A stretch of DNA of 64,000 bases from Dipteronia dyeriana (Eukaryota; Streptophyta; Magnoliopsida; Sapindales; Sapindaceae), in the NCBI GenBank assembly GCA_032871835.1, contig CM065297.1, positions 42,285,098-42,349,097 of the forward strand, written 5' to 3'. The translations under genes and the position numbers were made by a program. The notes beneath the pieces are model-generated. The model made no database searches. It saw only the letters and a program-made list of their open reading frames with translations, and was not told the origin of the DNA. Positions 33,691 to 45,552 of this stretch are shown here, in pieces. Each line of letters begins with the position of its first letter. Within the stretch, counting starts at the first letter, position 1.

Positions 33691-36438
33691 AGAATGAATT
33701 CAACTTACATTTAGGCAATTGAGCTTTGGTGTCTACTAGTGTAGTGGGAGATATTAGAATCAATTTAGGTTCTTATAGGCATTTAGTTTTAATAAACATT
33801 TATTATGTACCACAATTCAAGAGGAATTTAATTTCGGTCTCTTGTCTAAATAAATTTGGATATTTGGTTACTTTTAATAAAGATTTTATTAGTAGTAAGA
33901 ATAAAAAACTTGTTAATAAAGGTACATTGGAAAACGGTTTATTCTACTGACATAGAAATATCTCTCAATTGTTAGACATGGAACCAACGAAACCTAATCA
34001 TAATTGAGTAAAATTATCATAAGATGAAACCTACCTATGACATTTGCGTCTAGGTCATATTAACCTTAATAGGATTAAAAGATTGGTTAGTGACAGACCT
34101 CTAAGTGACTTAAAGGTCGATGATCTATCAATTTGTTAATCTTGTTTGGAAGGTAAAATGACCAAAATGTCATTTACAACCAAAGACACAAGAGCTATCG
34201 AATGCTTAGGATTGATACACATTGATGTGTGTGGACTTATGAGCATTCAAGCTAGAGGTGGATATGAGTACTTTATCACTTTCATCGATGATCACTCAAT
34301 ATTTGGCTATTTGTATCTCATGAGACATAAGTTGGATGCTTTTGACATGTTCAAAGCATTTAAAGCTGAAGTAGAAAATGAGTTTGAGAAACGCATAAAA
34401 ATCTTGTGGTCTAATCGTGGTGGAGAATATCTATCTGTGAGTTTCAACAATATCTTGTCGATAATGGGATAATTTCTTAGATTTCTGCACCAAGTACACC
34501 TCAACAAAATAGGGCGACTAAAAGGAGAAATAGAACTCTTTTGGACATGATTAGGTCTATGTTGAGTTATTCAACACTTCGTAATTCTTTTTGGGGATAT
34601 GCTTTACAATCTGCTATGTACAATCTAAATGATGTACCATATAAATCAGTTCCTAAAACACCACATGAGTTATGGACCGGGCGAAAGCCTAGTTTACAAC
34701 ACTTAAGGATATTTGGATGTCCTGCGCATGTGTTAAAAGGAAAGACAAAAGATTGAGTATCGATCAAAAACATGCATATTTGTAGGGTATCCAAAAGGAA
34801 CAAAATGATATTATTTCTATAGTCCTTCAGATATTAAAGTATTTGTTTCGACAAATGCTAAATTTCTGGAAAAGGAATATATCAATAATTTTTGTATAAA
34901 AGTAGAATTGTCCTGAATAAGCTTTCAGAAGACACAATTCCATAAGAGGTTTCACCACCGAGCCTAATTGTAAGTTCCATACCAACATAAGATCAACAAT
35001 CTACCATACCTCATCGTAGTGAGAGGGTTAGTAAACAACCCGAGAGATACATCGGTTTAGGAGAATCTGTAGAGAATCTTACGGATAACGATGATCCCTA
35101 TACGTACAAGGAAGCAATGAAAGATGCTGATTGTTGTAATTGGCAAAAGGCAATGCAATCCGAAATTGAATCTATGTTCAAAAATAAAGTCTGGTCTATT
35201 GTAGACTTACCTAAAGGGAAAAAACCCATCGGGTGCAAGTGGGTAAGCAAGAGGAAAAGAGGAATGGAGGGAAAGGTAGAAACCTTTAAAGCTAGATTGG
35301 TAGCTAAAGGTTATACACAAAAGAAAGGTACCGATTATGAAGAAACCTTCTCTCCTGTGGCCATGCTTAAATCCATTAGGATACTCTTATCCATTGTGGC
35401 ATCTTTAGACTTAGAGATTTGGTAAATGGACTTCAAGAAAGCTTTCTTTAATGGAATTCTTGACGAAAGCATATATATATTATGCAACCAGAAGGATTCA
35501 TTGAAAAAGGCCAAGAGGAAAGGGTATGCAAGTTGCAAAGATCCATATATGGATTGAAGCAAGCATGCAGATCCTGGAACATAAGGTTCGATCAATCCGT
35601 GAAAAGTTTTGGATTTATTCAAAACCTTGATGAACCATGTGTATACAAAATGATTAAAGGTGACAAGTTGGTTTTCCTAAATCTTTACGTTGATGATATA
35701 CTACTCATCGGAAACGATGTAGGTGTGTTGACATCAGTAAAAGAATGGTTAGCAAAACAATTTGATATGAAGGACTTAGGAGAATAAAGTTATATTCTTG
35801 GTATCCAAGTTATAAAGGATAGAAAATATAGAATGATTGCATTATCCCAAGCTTCATACATAGATAAAATCTTGTTTAGGTTTTCCATGTAAGATTCCGA
35901 GAAAGGTACATTACCTTTCAGACATGCCTGTATACTTTGGATGGGATTTATTTCCCGTTGGGTATAAAGACTCTGATTTTTAGTCAGACTCTGACTCCAG
36001 GAGATCAACATCAAGATCTGCATTTACTATTGAAAGAGGGGCAGTCATATGGAGGAGTATCAAGCAATCTTGTATTGTTGATTCCACCATGGAAGCCGAG
36101 TATGTTGCCACATGCGAGGCTGCTAAAAAGGCTGTTTGGCTCCACCAATTCTTGATTAAATTGGAAGTGGTTCCTGATGCAAATAAGCAAATCACTATCT
36201 ATTATGACAATAGTGGAGCAGTGGTTAATTCCATAGAACCAAGAAGTCATAAAAGAGGGAAACACATTGAAAGAAAGTATCACCTTCGGAGGGAAATTAT
36301 GCATAGGGGTGATGTGACGACTACCAAAATTGTGCAGCAGATAATCTAGCGGATCCCTTTATAAAAATTCCTTCAACAAAAGAGTTTTGATGGCCATCTA
36401 TAGAACATGGAGATGAGAGATATGACACATTTGTTATA
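33691..36438 (+). pseudogene. pol: C1 pol, protease and integrase defective, RT with deletion
   Basis: The protease active-site segment (normally W.LDSGA) is absent: the knuckle runs straight into LHLGN and VGDIRINLG, then YYVPQFKRNLISVSCLNKFG. Integrase (34146-34756) keeps the first Asp (HIDVCG) and the KRRNRTLLDM block, but the second catalytic Asp is Asn (SNRGGEYLS, codon 34413-34415). RT has [32 protein letters not shown] and an intact YVDD at 35686-35697. Just after FSM-DSEKGTLPFRH (about 35925) the sequence jumps past the block CTRPDICF to the end of RT/RNase H. RNase H (36089-36349) has MEAEYVA, YYDNSGA and the HIERKYHLRREI block. Many stops. Confidence 0.88.
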
Positions 36439-36440
36439 GA

Positions 36441-36453
36441 GAAAATGGGAGAC
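36441..36453 (+). other. Polypurine tract of C1
   Basis: GAAAATGGGAGAC directly before LTR start TGTCGGGATT. Confidence 0.8.
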
Positions 36454-38645
36454 TGTCGGGATTATGCTCGATAGCTAGAGTATAGTAATGTATTTGACAA
36501 TCTATTTTTTAATAACAAAGTAATTTCTAGTATAACAAATCATATAGCATTTATAGTTTAATTATTATAATTGTCAAAAGTAAATAATCGTAAGGTCAAA
36601 AGAATATAAGAAAAGAAGAATTTTTCATACATCTATATATGTATAAGGTAGACACAATTCTATAGTTAGTCTTGAAAATATTCACAACTTAAGATAAAAG
36701 GTTAGGCGCCTTTATCTTGTCAAAGTTGTAGATTCTCTTGCTAGCATTTGAGTGGGATCAAACGTGTTATGATGAGTCTAAAATCGTCAAAGTGTGGTGT
36801 CTTTGGGCAAAAGAATCTAGTGCACTGGGTGCATTGAATTTGATCACAGTGAAATACTTTATCTAGAACCATCAATGGATAAAAGTTTTCACTTGAAGAC
36901 AATCAGACAATCAATCTCAATCCTAAGATAACTGATGGACTTATGGACTTATAGTTGCAAGTGTTATCGTTTGAGCTATCAATGAGTACGATTATATAGC
37001 ATAGTCTATCCTCGATAATTTGATGGTATTTATTTGTTAATCGATAGAGGAATTCAATTATAGATATGGACATCATGGCTACATTTATGAACTGGCAGTA
37101 GAATATCATCATATGGATGTTTTGAGGTATTGGATATTAAATTTTAACGTTAAGTATTCAATAGTGTCTATTGAAACATGGCTTGTAGACAAGTCAAAAT
37201 ATCCAAGTTCAAAATGTGGTCATATGAGTAAATATGGTAACTTGGAGAGCTATATGTGGTCTATGAGCTCTTGGCGATTACTGGTATTCTTCATGAGGAT
37301 ACACTTTCTCCATTAAGATTGTTTAGGGTATGGGTGAGGAATATTAACTTATTTTATCTTTATTTAAGAGTTCAATTTAGTTATTTAGTGAAATGAACTA
37401 AAATTAATAGATCGAGCCTAAGTGAATCATTTGTTGTGTCTATTGGAGCTTAAATTTAGATAGTCCGCCAAGATCTCCAATCCACTCGAATTTTCATGGA
37501 TCACTTGATATATTCTACCAGGCCAATTTACGGGTCCATCTAGAATTGTAATGAGGCATGTGGACTTAATTCATTTTGTAATTATTGGAATAGTTCACAT
37601 GTGGACTTTTTATTAAGGTCCAATCGATTTAATAAAATAGAAAAAATAATATAATGGCCCATATATGGTGTTGGTCGGCAAAGCTATATAGTTTAGCGTA
37701 ATTATATCATTTTTATTTTATTATTTAGTTAAATGGAAATTAATTAATTTGGTAATTGATTAATTATTTAGTTAAAAGTCAAAATCTTTTTCTAGTAGGA
37801 GAATGTCTCCTAATATTATACTATTGTTGGTTGTATAATTAATATTAAAGATTATATTTGATAAGTAGATAAATATAAGAATTATTTATCTAGTCAAATT
37901 AGGAAATCTTTGATATGGTTACCAATACACTATTGTGTTGGAGTAGGAGTCTTGGTGTAGGAAAGAATTCTTTTAGGAAAAGGATTCTTGGTCACCAAGT
38001 TAATCCACCTAAGGATAGGATTCTTGCCCATCAAGTAAATCCTTCTTATGAAAGAATTAAGTCTCCTGAATCAAATATTAGTTTAATTCAGCCAACCCTA
38101 TATATTTTATGTCTAGGAATTCGGCCATGATATATATATATATGGCTTACATAATTTTGGCCAAGGCTAAAGATTTTTTAAAGAATTCGTCTAACATAGA
38201 ATTTTGAAAGAGAAAATTTGTTTTGGCTCTAGAACAAAATTCGATCAACTTATTAAAATAGTGTGAGATTCGACAAAGAAGAAAAGGAAGAAAGAACGTT
38301 TAGTTTTCGATATTACACTAGTAGCCTTTACATTAAAAGGTTTTGTGTACAACATCGAATCAATATTCACACGAGTTTCAATCAAATTGATTGATAATTC
38401 ACTAGTGACCTGACATTATTTGTTTTCTTCTTAGTCGATTATTGTGACTAACAAAAAAGAAGATTTTGTTTGTTTCCATACTCAGGTATACAATTAAAGA
38501 AAGGGAGACCACACTCCTAGGTGATTCACGTTCGTTGGATTAGAAGATCTTACAGATTCAATTCGGTGCTTGTTCAATCGTCAAGAAAAAAAAGTTACGA
38601 CACTTTTATTTACATCAATTAATCTAGGGTTAGGTTTTGCTATAT
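36454..38645 (+). repeat. C1 3' LTR, first part
   Basis: Matches the C2 LTRs across about 2.1 kb. It is cut at 38645 within 'ctagggttaggttttgctatat' by C2. The final 88 bp resume at 47763. Confidence 0.88.
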
Positions 38646-40856
38646 TGTTGGGATTATGCTCGATAGCAAGAGTATAATAATATATTTGACAATCTTTTTA
38701 TATTAATAAAGTGATTTCTAGTTGAACAAATTAATTGTATTTATAGTTTAATTATTATAATTGTCAACAGTAAACAGTCATAAGGTCAAAAGACTATAAG
38801 AAAAAAAAATTGTTCATACATTTAGATATGTATGAGGTAGACACAATTCTTCGGTTAGTCTTGAATAATATTCACAACTTAAGATAAAAGTTTGGGCACC
38901 TTTATCTTTTCAAAGTTGTAGATTCTTTTGCTAGCATTTAAGTGGGATCAAATGTGTTATGATGAGTCTAAAATTATCAAAGTGTGGTGTCTTTAGGCAA
39001 AAGAATCTAGTGCACTGGGTGCATTGAATAGGATCACAATGAAATACTTTATCTAGAACCAACAGTGGATAAAAGTTTTCATTTGCAGACAATCAGAGAG
39101 TCTATCTTTATCCTGAGATAAGTGATGGACTTATGGTTGCAAGTGTTATCATTTAAGCTACCAATGAGTACGATTATATAGCATAGTCTATCCTCGATAG
39201 TTTGGTGGTATTCATTTGTTAATCGATAGAGTACTTCATTTATAGACATGGACATTGTGACTTCATTTATTAAATGATAGTATAATATCATCATATGGAT
39301 TTTTTTAGGTATTGGATATTAAATCTTAATGTTAAGTTTCAATAGTGTCTATTGAAACATGGCTTCTAGACAAGTCAAAATATCTGAGTTCAAAATGTGG
39401 TCATATGAGTAAATATGGTAACTTGGAGAGCTATAGGCGGTCTATGAGCTCTTGGCGATTACTGATATTCTTCACGATGATACACTTTCTCCAATAAGGT
39501 TGTCTAGGGTATGAATAAGTAACATCAACTTATTCTATCTTTATTTAAGAGTTCAATTTTAGTTCTTTAGTGGAATGAACTAAAATTAATATATCGGACC
39601 TAAGTGAATCATTTATGGATTATGATTGGGTTGTGTCCATTTGAGCTTAAATTTAGATAGCCCAGCAAGATCCCCAATCCACACGAACTTGCATGGATCA
39701 CTTGATATATTCTGCCGGACCAATTTAGGGGTCTATCTATAATTGTATTAAGGCATGTGGACTTGTTTCTTTTTGTAAGAATGGGTTTAGTTCACATGTG
39801 GACTTTTTATAAAAGTCCAATGGACTTAATAAAATAAGAAAAATAATATATATGCCTATGTATTGTCATGGGCGTTAAGGCTAATATATAAAAGCCTAAA
39901 TATATTATTTTTAATTTTACTATTTAATTAAATGGAAAATAATTAAATTGGTAATTAATTAATTATTTAATTAAAAGTCAAAATCTTTTTTCTATTAGGA
40001 GAAGGTCTCCTAATATTATACTATTGTTGGTAGTATAATTAATATTAAAGACTATATTTGATAAGTAGATAAATAAAATGAACTATTTATCTAGTCAAAT
40101 TAGGAAGTCTTTAATATGGTCACAAATGCACTAATGAGTTGGGTTAGGAGTCTTTGTGTAGGAAATAATTCTTTTTGGAAAAGGATTCTCGGTCACTAAG
40201 TAAATCCACCTAAGGAAAGGATTCTTGCTCACCAAGTAAATCCTTCTTAGGAGAGGATTTGGCCTACTGTATATACTACCCATAAATTTCGACCAAGCCT
40301 TAGTTTTTGATTTCAGATGTTGTCTTTTATTTGTTTTTTTTTTATAAAAAAAAAACTTCGTCCAACTCATTGTTTGAAGAATTGGGCCAACCATAGAGAG
40401 AAGAGGGAACATTTTTGTTTTCCCTACTTGTATCCTTTGCATCAAAATGGTTTTTTGTACAAAATCGAATCAAGGTTCATGCGAGTTTCAATCAAACTGA
40501 TTGATAATTTAGAAGTGACCGGATGTTCTTGGTTTTTCTCTTGGAGGATTATTGTGACTAACAAAGAAGAAGATTTTGTTTGTTTCCATCCTCAGGTATA
40601 CATTTTAAAGAAAGGGAGCCCACACTCTTAGGTGATTCACGTTCGTGATTGGATTGGAAGATCTTGCGGATTCAATTCGACGCTTGTTCAATCGTCATGA
40701 AAAAAAAGATAAGATATTTTTTATATACATCAATTAATCTAGGGTTAAGGTTCTTGTTCTTAAAAGGGAAATTTTTTATTTATACGCAAACCCTAATTTT
40801 CTTATTTTCTTATTTTCTCACGCTTTCGTTGCGTTTTTGACCCGATTTTCCCTACA
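38646..40856 (+). repeat. 5' LTR of C2
   Basis: TGTTGGGATTATGCTCG ... CCCTACA, followed by an intact primer site. Short direct repeats ('aaggattct.g.tcac.aagtaaatcc') at about 40180-40260 precede a TATA-like 'tatatactacccataaatt' near 40270. Confidence 0.93.
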
Positions 40857-40871
40857 ATTGGTATCAGAGCC
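40857..40871 (+). other. Primer binding site of C2
   Basis: ATTGGTATCAGAGCC, directly after the LTR; intact tRNA-iMet type. Confidence 0.93.
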
Positions 40872-40995
40872 TGGTTGTACCCTTGATTAATTGATGTATG
40901 TGTTCGTGAATCTTTATCTTTTTGTTGTATATATGCTTGTTTTAGAAACAGATGACACTCTAGGTATTCACATATATATTTACATTGGGCTGTAT

Positions 40996-41052
<57 letters not shown>

Positions 41053-42286
41053 TTATATGTGGTTTGTTATTGCTCAATTTTGGTCCTAGAATTTCAATGT
41101 ATTTTTGTCTTGGGACTGTAACAAGAAGGGTGGTCTATTATCGTCATAATTACCTTCTTGTTAGTTGCTAAGTTTTTTTTTATTTTGTTGTTGTAATTAA
41201 AAAAAACCGCACTTGTTGTAATAAAAAAAACTGCACTGGTTGTAATAAAAAAAAACTGCGGTATTTATTTATTTTAAATTCTTCTGTAATACATTCTAGT
41301 ATCGAAGACTCAAAGGTTTGAAGATTTGGGAGCAACCGGAACTTGTTTGGGACCGTGCGAGCTGTAGCAACAAACACGCGTGCGAAGAGCACGTGGACAC
41401 ATTCGTTGTGGTAAGGGTTGCGCACTGCAGTCCTTTGTGGGGTTGTGGCATGCGTACACCCATGGGTAGGAGCCAAGGGTGCCCATGCCCATGGGAGGCA
41501 GCCGGGATAGTCCAAATGATGAAGGTCACGTGAAGACTTGCTCGCCAAGAAAAGAGTTTTTTGTATTCCAAGACATGTAATTTACTTACTTTTCTAGGAT
41601 GGACCAAAATTATAGCTATTTATATTTTTTGTAAATATTGTAATGTTTTTCATTGTTTGATAACATGTCAAATAGAATAGGAGTGCCACTCATATATCTC
41701 TTTGGGAATGAACATGCATAGAATGGTTTAGGTGCTTAAATTGGCATCTAGATAACTTGGTAAATCATTCTTTGGAATTCGATAACACGCCTTAAATAAT
41801 TGAGTGGGAGAAGGTGTTTTGGAACACCTATGGCCTCCGAGTTTAGTTGAGCTTTATGTTTCGTGTAATAACCTTCCAAGAGGTATTCATGACTGGAATT
41901 TGGCAAGATACTTCCTTACAAGGATAGACTAGACAATTAGCCCAAACGATATCTACTCCCAAATGAGGGATATTCGTGAGGGATTATATAGAAGGTCGAT
42001 AACTTGGTAACACACTCAATGTGAGTTTATTAATATCCTCCCAAGAGTTCTTATTAATAAAATCAGAAGGCTAAAATTGAAAACATTGGTTGTTATGTTA
42101 ACAATTAGGTGGGACTTAATCCAACCAGTAAATGTTGCGAACTCCCAAAGGAGGCATGGCATTTATGGGTGTTGGATCACCGTTGAATTTTTACGATTGA
42201 ATTATTTTATCTAATTCAAGATAAATATTCAAAAGTGCTTTATCATGATTATTTACTTATATTATTTATGTTATTTTAAAGAAATC
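40872..42286 (+). other. C2 leader with GC-rich module
   Basis: 1.4-kb untranslated leader. It contains the (AT)n run (40997-41049), A/T-run repeats with 'aaaactgcac' (41200-41265) and the GC-rich module (41300-41560). No sense-strand protein is visible. Confidence 0.75.
40997..41049. repeat. (AT)n microsatellite
   Basis: About 52 bp of uninterrupted TA dinucleotides in the C2 leader. C1 has only short, interrupted TA stretches at the same place (31637-31680), so the run expanded after divergence. Confidence 0.95.
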
Positions 42287-43050
42287 ATGACCCCATCCCT
42301 AATCAACATCCTAAAAGATAATACTTTAACTGATGATAATTATGTCACATGGAAAAGGAAAATTGGATTGTTATTGCAAGCTGAAAAACATAAATTTGTT
42401 ATATCTATTCCTTAACCACCAAACTAATGAATCTACTCAGAAGCAAAGAGATGAGTATTAGTAGTGGAAGTCTTCAGATGAGATGGCTAAATGTACGTTA
42501 CATTATGCCACATCTCCGACGTGTTGCAACAACAACATGAAGGATTGGATACTGCTGATATATTGATGTCTCTAGAGGAGATGTTTGCTATGAGGTCTAG
42601 AATGACTAAGAGAGAGGTAGTGACTGCTTTCATGAATCTTAGGATGAAATCTAGATAGGGTATGAAATATCACATGATGAAAGTCATAGCACATCTCAAC
42701 ATTGCTGAACTAAATGGTGTTGAGATAGATGGTGAGTCCAAAATTGAGATAATTGTCAACTCACTCTCAGATTCCTTTGATCAATTCAAGTTGGACTACA
42801 GCTTGAATAATATGGAATACACCTTGCATGACCTGATGCAAGATGTTCAAAATGCGGAAAAAGTCCTTGTGAAAGGCAAAGGTCAAGAGATTCATATGCT
42901 TGGTAAGTTGCTACTGTCAAAGACCCGTAAGAAGATCAAGAGACAGTAAAAGAAAAAAGCAACTTGAGCCTTCTTAGAAAAAGACTAAGATAGTAACCAA
43001 GATCAAAGGGAAGTGTTTCCTTTGTGGTGAAAAGGGTCAATAGAATAGAC
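42287..43050 (+). pseudogene. gag: C2 gag
   Basis: Start MTPSLINILKDNTLTDDN, then YVTWKRKIGLLLQAEKHKF, the conserved N-terminal Trp motif of copia gag. The best open part is 42662-42949 (MKYHMMKVIAHLNIAELNG). The knuckle CFLCGEKG lacks its His and final Cys, as in C1. Stops occur near 42414 and 42655. Confidence 0.82.
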
Positions 43051-45538
43051 TGAATAAGAATGAATTCAACTTGTAATTAGGCAATAGAGCATTGGTGTCT
43101 ACTAGTGTACTGGGAGATATTAGAATCAATTTAGATTCTTATAGGCATTTAGATTTAATAAATGTTTATTATGTACCACAATTTAAGAGGAATTTAATTT
43201 CGGTCTCTTGTCTAAATAAATTTGGGTATTCGGTTACTTTTAATAAAAGGTTTTATTATTAGTAAGAATAGCAAAATTATTTGCAAAGGTACATTGGAAA
43301 ATGGTTTATTCTATTTGCATAAAAATATCTCTCACTTGTTTAACACAGAATCAACGGAACCTAATTATAAAAGAGTAAAATTATCAAAAGATGAAACCTG
43401 CCGATGGCATTTGCGCCTAGGTCATATTAACCTTAATATGATTAAAAGATTGGTAAGTGACGAACCTCTAAGTGACTTAAAGGTTAATGATCTACCAAAT
43501 TGTGAAATCTTGTTTGGAAGGTAAAATGACCAAAAGGTCGTTTATGACCAATGGCATAAGAGCCCTCAAATGTTTATGATTGATACACACTGATGTGTGT
43601 GGACCTATGAGCATTCAAGCTAGAGGTGGATATGAGTACTTCATCACTTTCACGGATGATCACACAAGATTTGGTTATGTGTATCTCATGAGACATAAGT
43701 CAGATGCTTTCGACATGTTCAAAGCATTTAAAACTGATGTGGAAAATCAGCTTGAGAAACGCATAAAAATCTTGAGCTCTAATCGTGGTGGAGAATATCT
43801 ATCTGGTGAGTTTCAGCAATATCTTATTGATAATGGGATAATTTCTCAGTTTTCTGCACCAGGCCCATCTCACCAAATTGGGGTGGCAGAAAAGAGAAAT
43901 ATAACTCTTTTGGAAATTTTTAGGTCTATATTGAGTTATTTAACACTCCCTAATTCTTTTTGGGGATATGCTTTACAAATCGTAATGTACATTCTAAACA
44001 ATGTACCATCTAGGTCGGTTCCTAAAACACCACATGAGTTACGGACCAGGTGAAAGCCTGGTTTACAATACTTAAGGATATTTGGATGTCCTGCGCACGT
44101 GTTAAAAGGAAATACATAAAAGATGGAGTCCCGTTCAGAAACATGCATATTTGTAGGGTAGCCAAAAGGAACAAAAGGATATTAGTTTTACAGTCCTTAA
44201 GATCTTAAAGTATTTGTTTCTACAAATGCAAAATTTCTGGAATTAGCTTAAAGTATATGAATAATTTTGTGCCTAAAAGTCGAATTATTCTGAATGATCT
44301 TTCAGGAGATACATTTCCACAAGATGTTTCACAACCAAGCCCAGTTGATCTACCATACCTCGTTAAAGTGGGAGGGTTAGTAGATAACCCGAGAGATACA
44401 TCAGTCAAGGAGAATCTGTAGAGAATCTCCCAGATGACGATTAGCCCTATACGTACAAGGAAACAATGGAAGATATTGATGGACACCATTGGCAAAAGGC
44501 AATGCAATATGAAATTGAATCTATGTTTAAAAACAAAGTCTGGTCTCTTTTAGACTTGCCTAAAGGGATAAAAGAGGAATGGATGGAAATGTGGAAACTT
44601 TTAAAGCTAGATTGGTGGCTAAAGTTTATACACAGAAGGAATGTATCGTTTACAAAGAAACCTTCTCTCCTGTGGCCATGCTTAAATCCATTAGGATACT
44701 CTTATCCATTGCGGCATCTCTCGCCTAGAGATTTGAGAAATGGACGTAAAGGTAACTTTCTTTAATGGAAGTCTTGACGAAAGCATCTACATGATGCAAC
44801 CAGGAGATTCATTAAAAAAGGCCAAGAGGAAAGGGTATGCAAGTTGCAAAGATCCATATATGGATTGAAGCAAGCATCCAGATCCCGGAATATAAGGTTC
44901 GACCAATGCTCTGTACTAGACCATATATTTGTTTTGATATGGGCATAGTTAACAGGTTTCAATCGAAACATGGTCCTGATCATTGGACAACAATCAAGCA
45001 TATTTTCAAGTATCTTAGGATAATGAGAGATTATATGCTTGTATACTCTGGAGGGGATTTGATTCACGTTGGGTATACAGATTCTGATTTTCAGTCAGAT
45101 TCTGACTCTAGGAGATCAACATCAGGATCTGTGTTTACTATTGGAGCAGAGGCAGTCATATGGAGGAGTATCAAGCAATCTTGTATTACCGATTCTACTA
45201 TGGAAGCCTAGTATGTTACAGCATGCGAGGTTGTCTGGCTCCGCCAATTCTTGATTGCCTTGGAAGTGGTTCTGGATACGAATAAGCAGATCACTATCTA
45301 TTGTGACAATAGCTGAGCATTGGCTAATTCGAGAGAACCAAGAAGTCATAAGAGAGGGAAACACATTGAAAGAAAGTATCACCTTCTGAGGGAAATTGTG
45401 CATAGGGGTGATGTGACGATTACCAAGATCGCGTCAGTAGATAATCTAGCGGATCCCTTTACAAAGGCTATTCCACAAAAGAGTTTTGATGGGTATCTAG
45501 AGAACATGGGGATAAGAGATATGACACATTTGCTATAG
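43051..45538 (+). pseudogene. pol: C2 pol, integrase Asp lost, YVDD region deleted
   Basis: As in C1, the protease DSG segment is missing between the knuckle and VLGDIRINL. The GAG-pre-integrase block CRWHLRLGHINLNMIKRL is clear (43388-43450). Integrase (43580-44053) has D5 (HTDVCG), then N68 where Asp is expected (SNRGGEYLS, codon 43781-43783), then E104 at exact D-35-E spacing. The RT start (WQKAMQYEIESMF) is followed by frameshifts. At about 44908 the frame jumps from RT finger/palm sequence to MLCTRPYICF, so the YVDD block is absent. RNase H motifs follow (TDSDFQSDSDSRRSTSGS; SHKRGKHIERKYH). Confidence 0.88.
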
Positions 45539-45552
45539 AGCATGTGGGAGAT
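45539..45552 (+). other. Polypurine tract of C2
   Basis: GCATGTGGGAGAT directly before the LTR start TGTTAGGATT. Confidence 0.82.
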
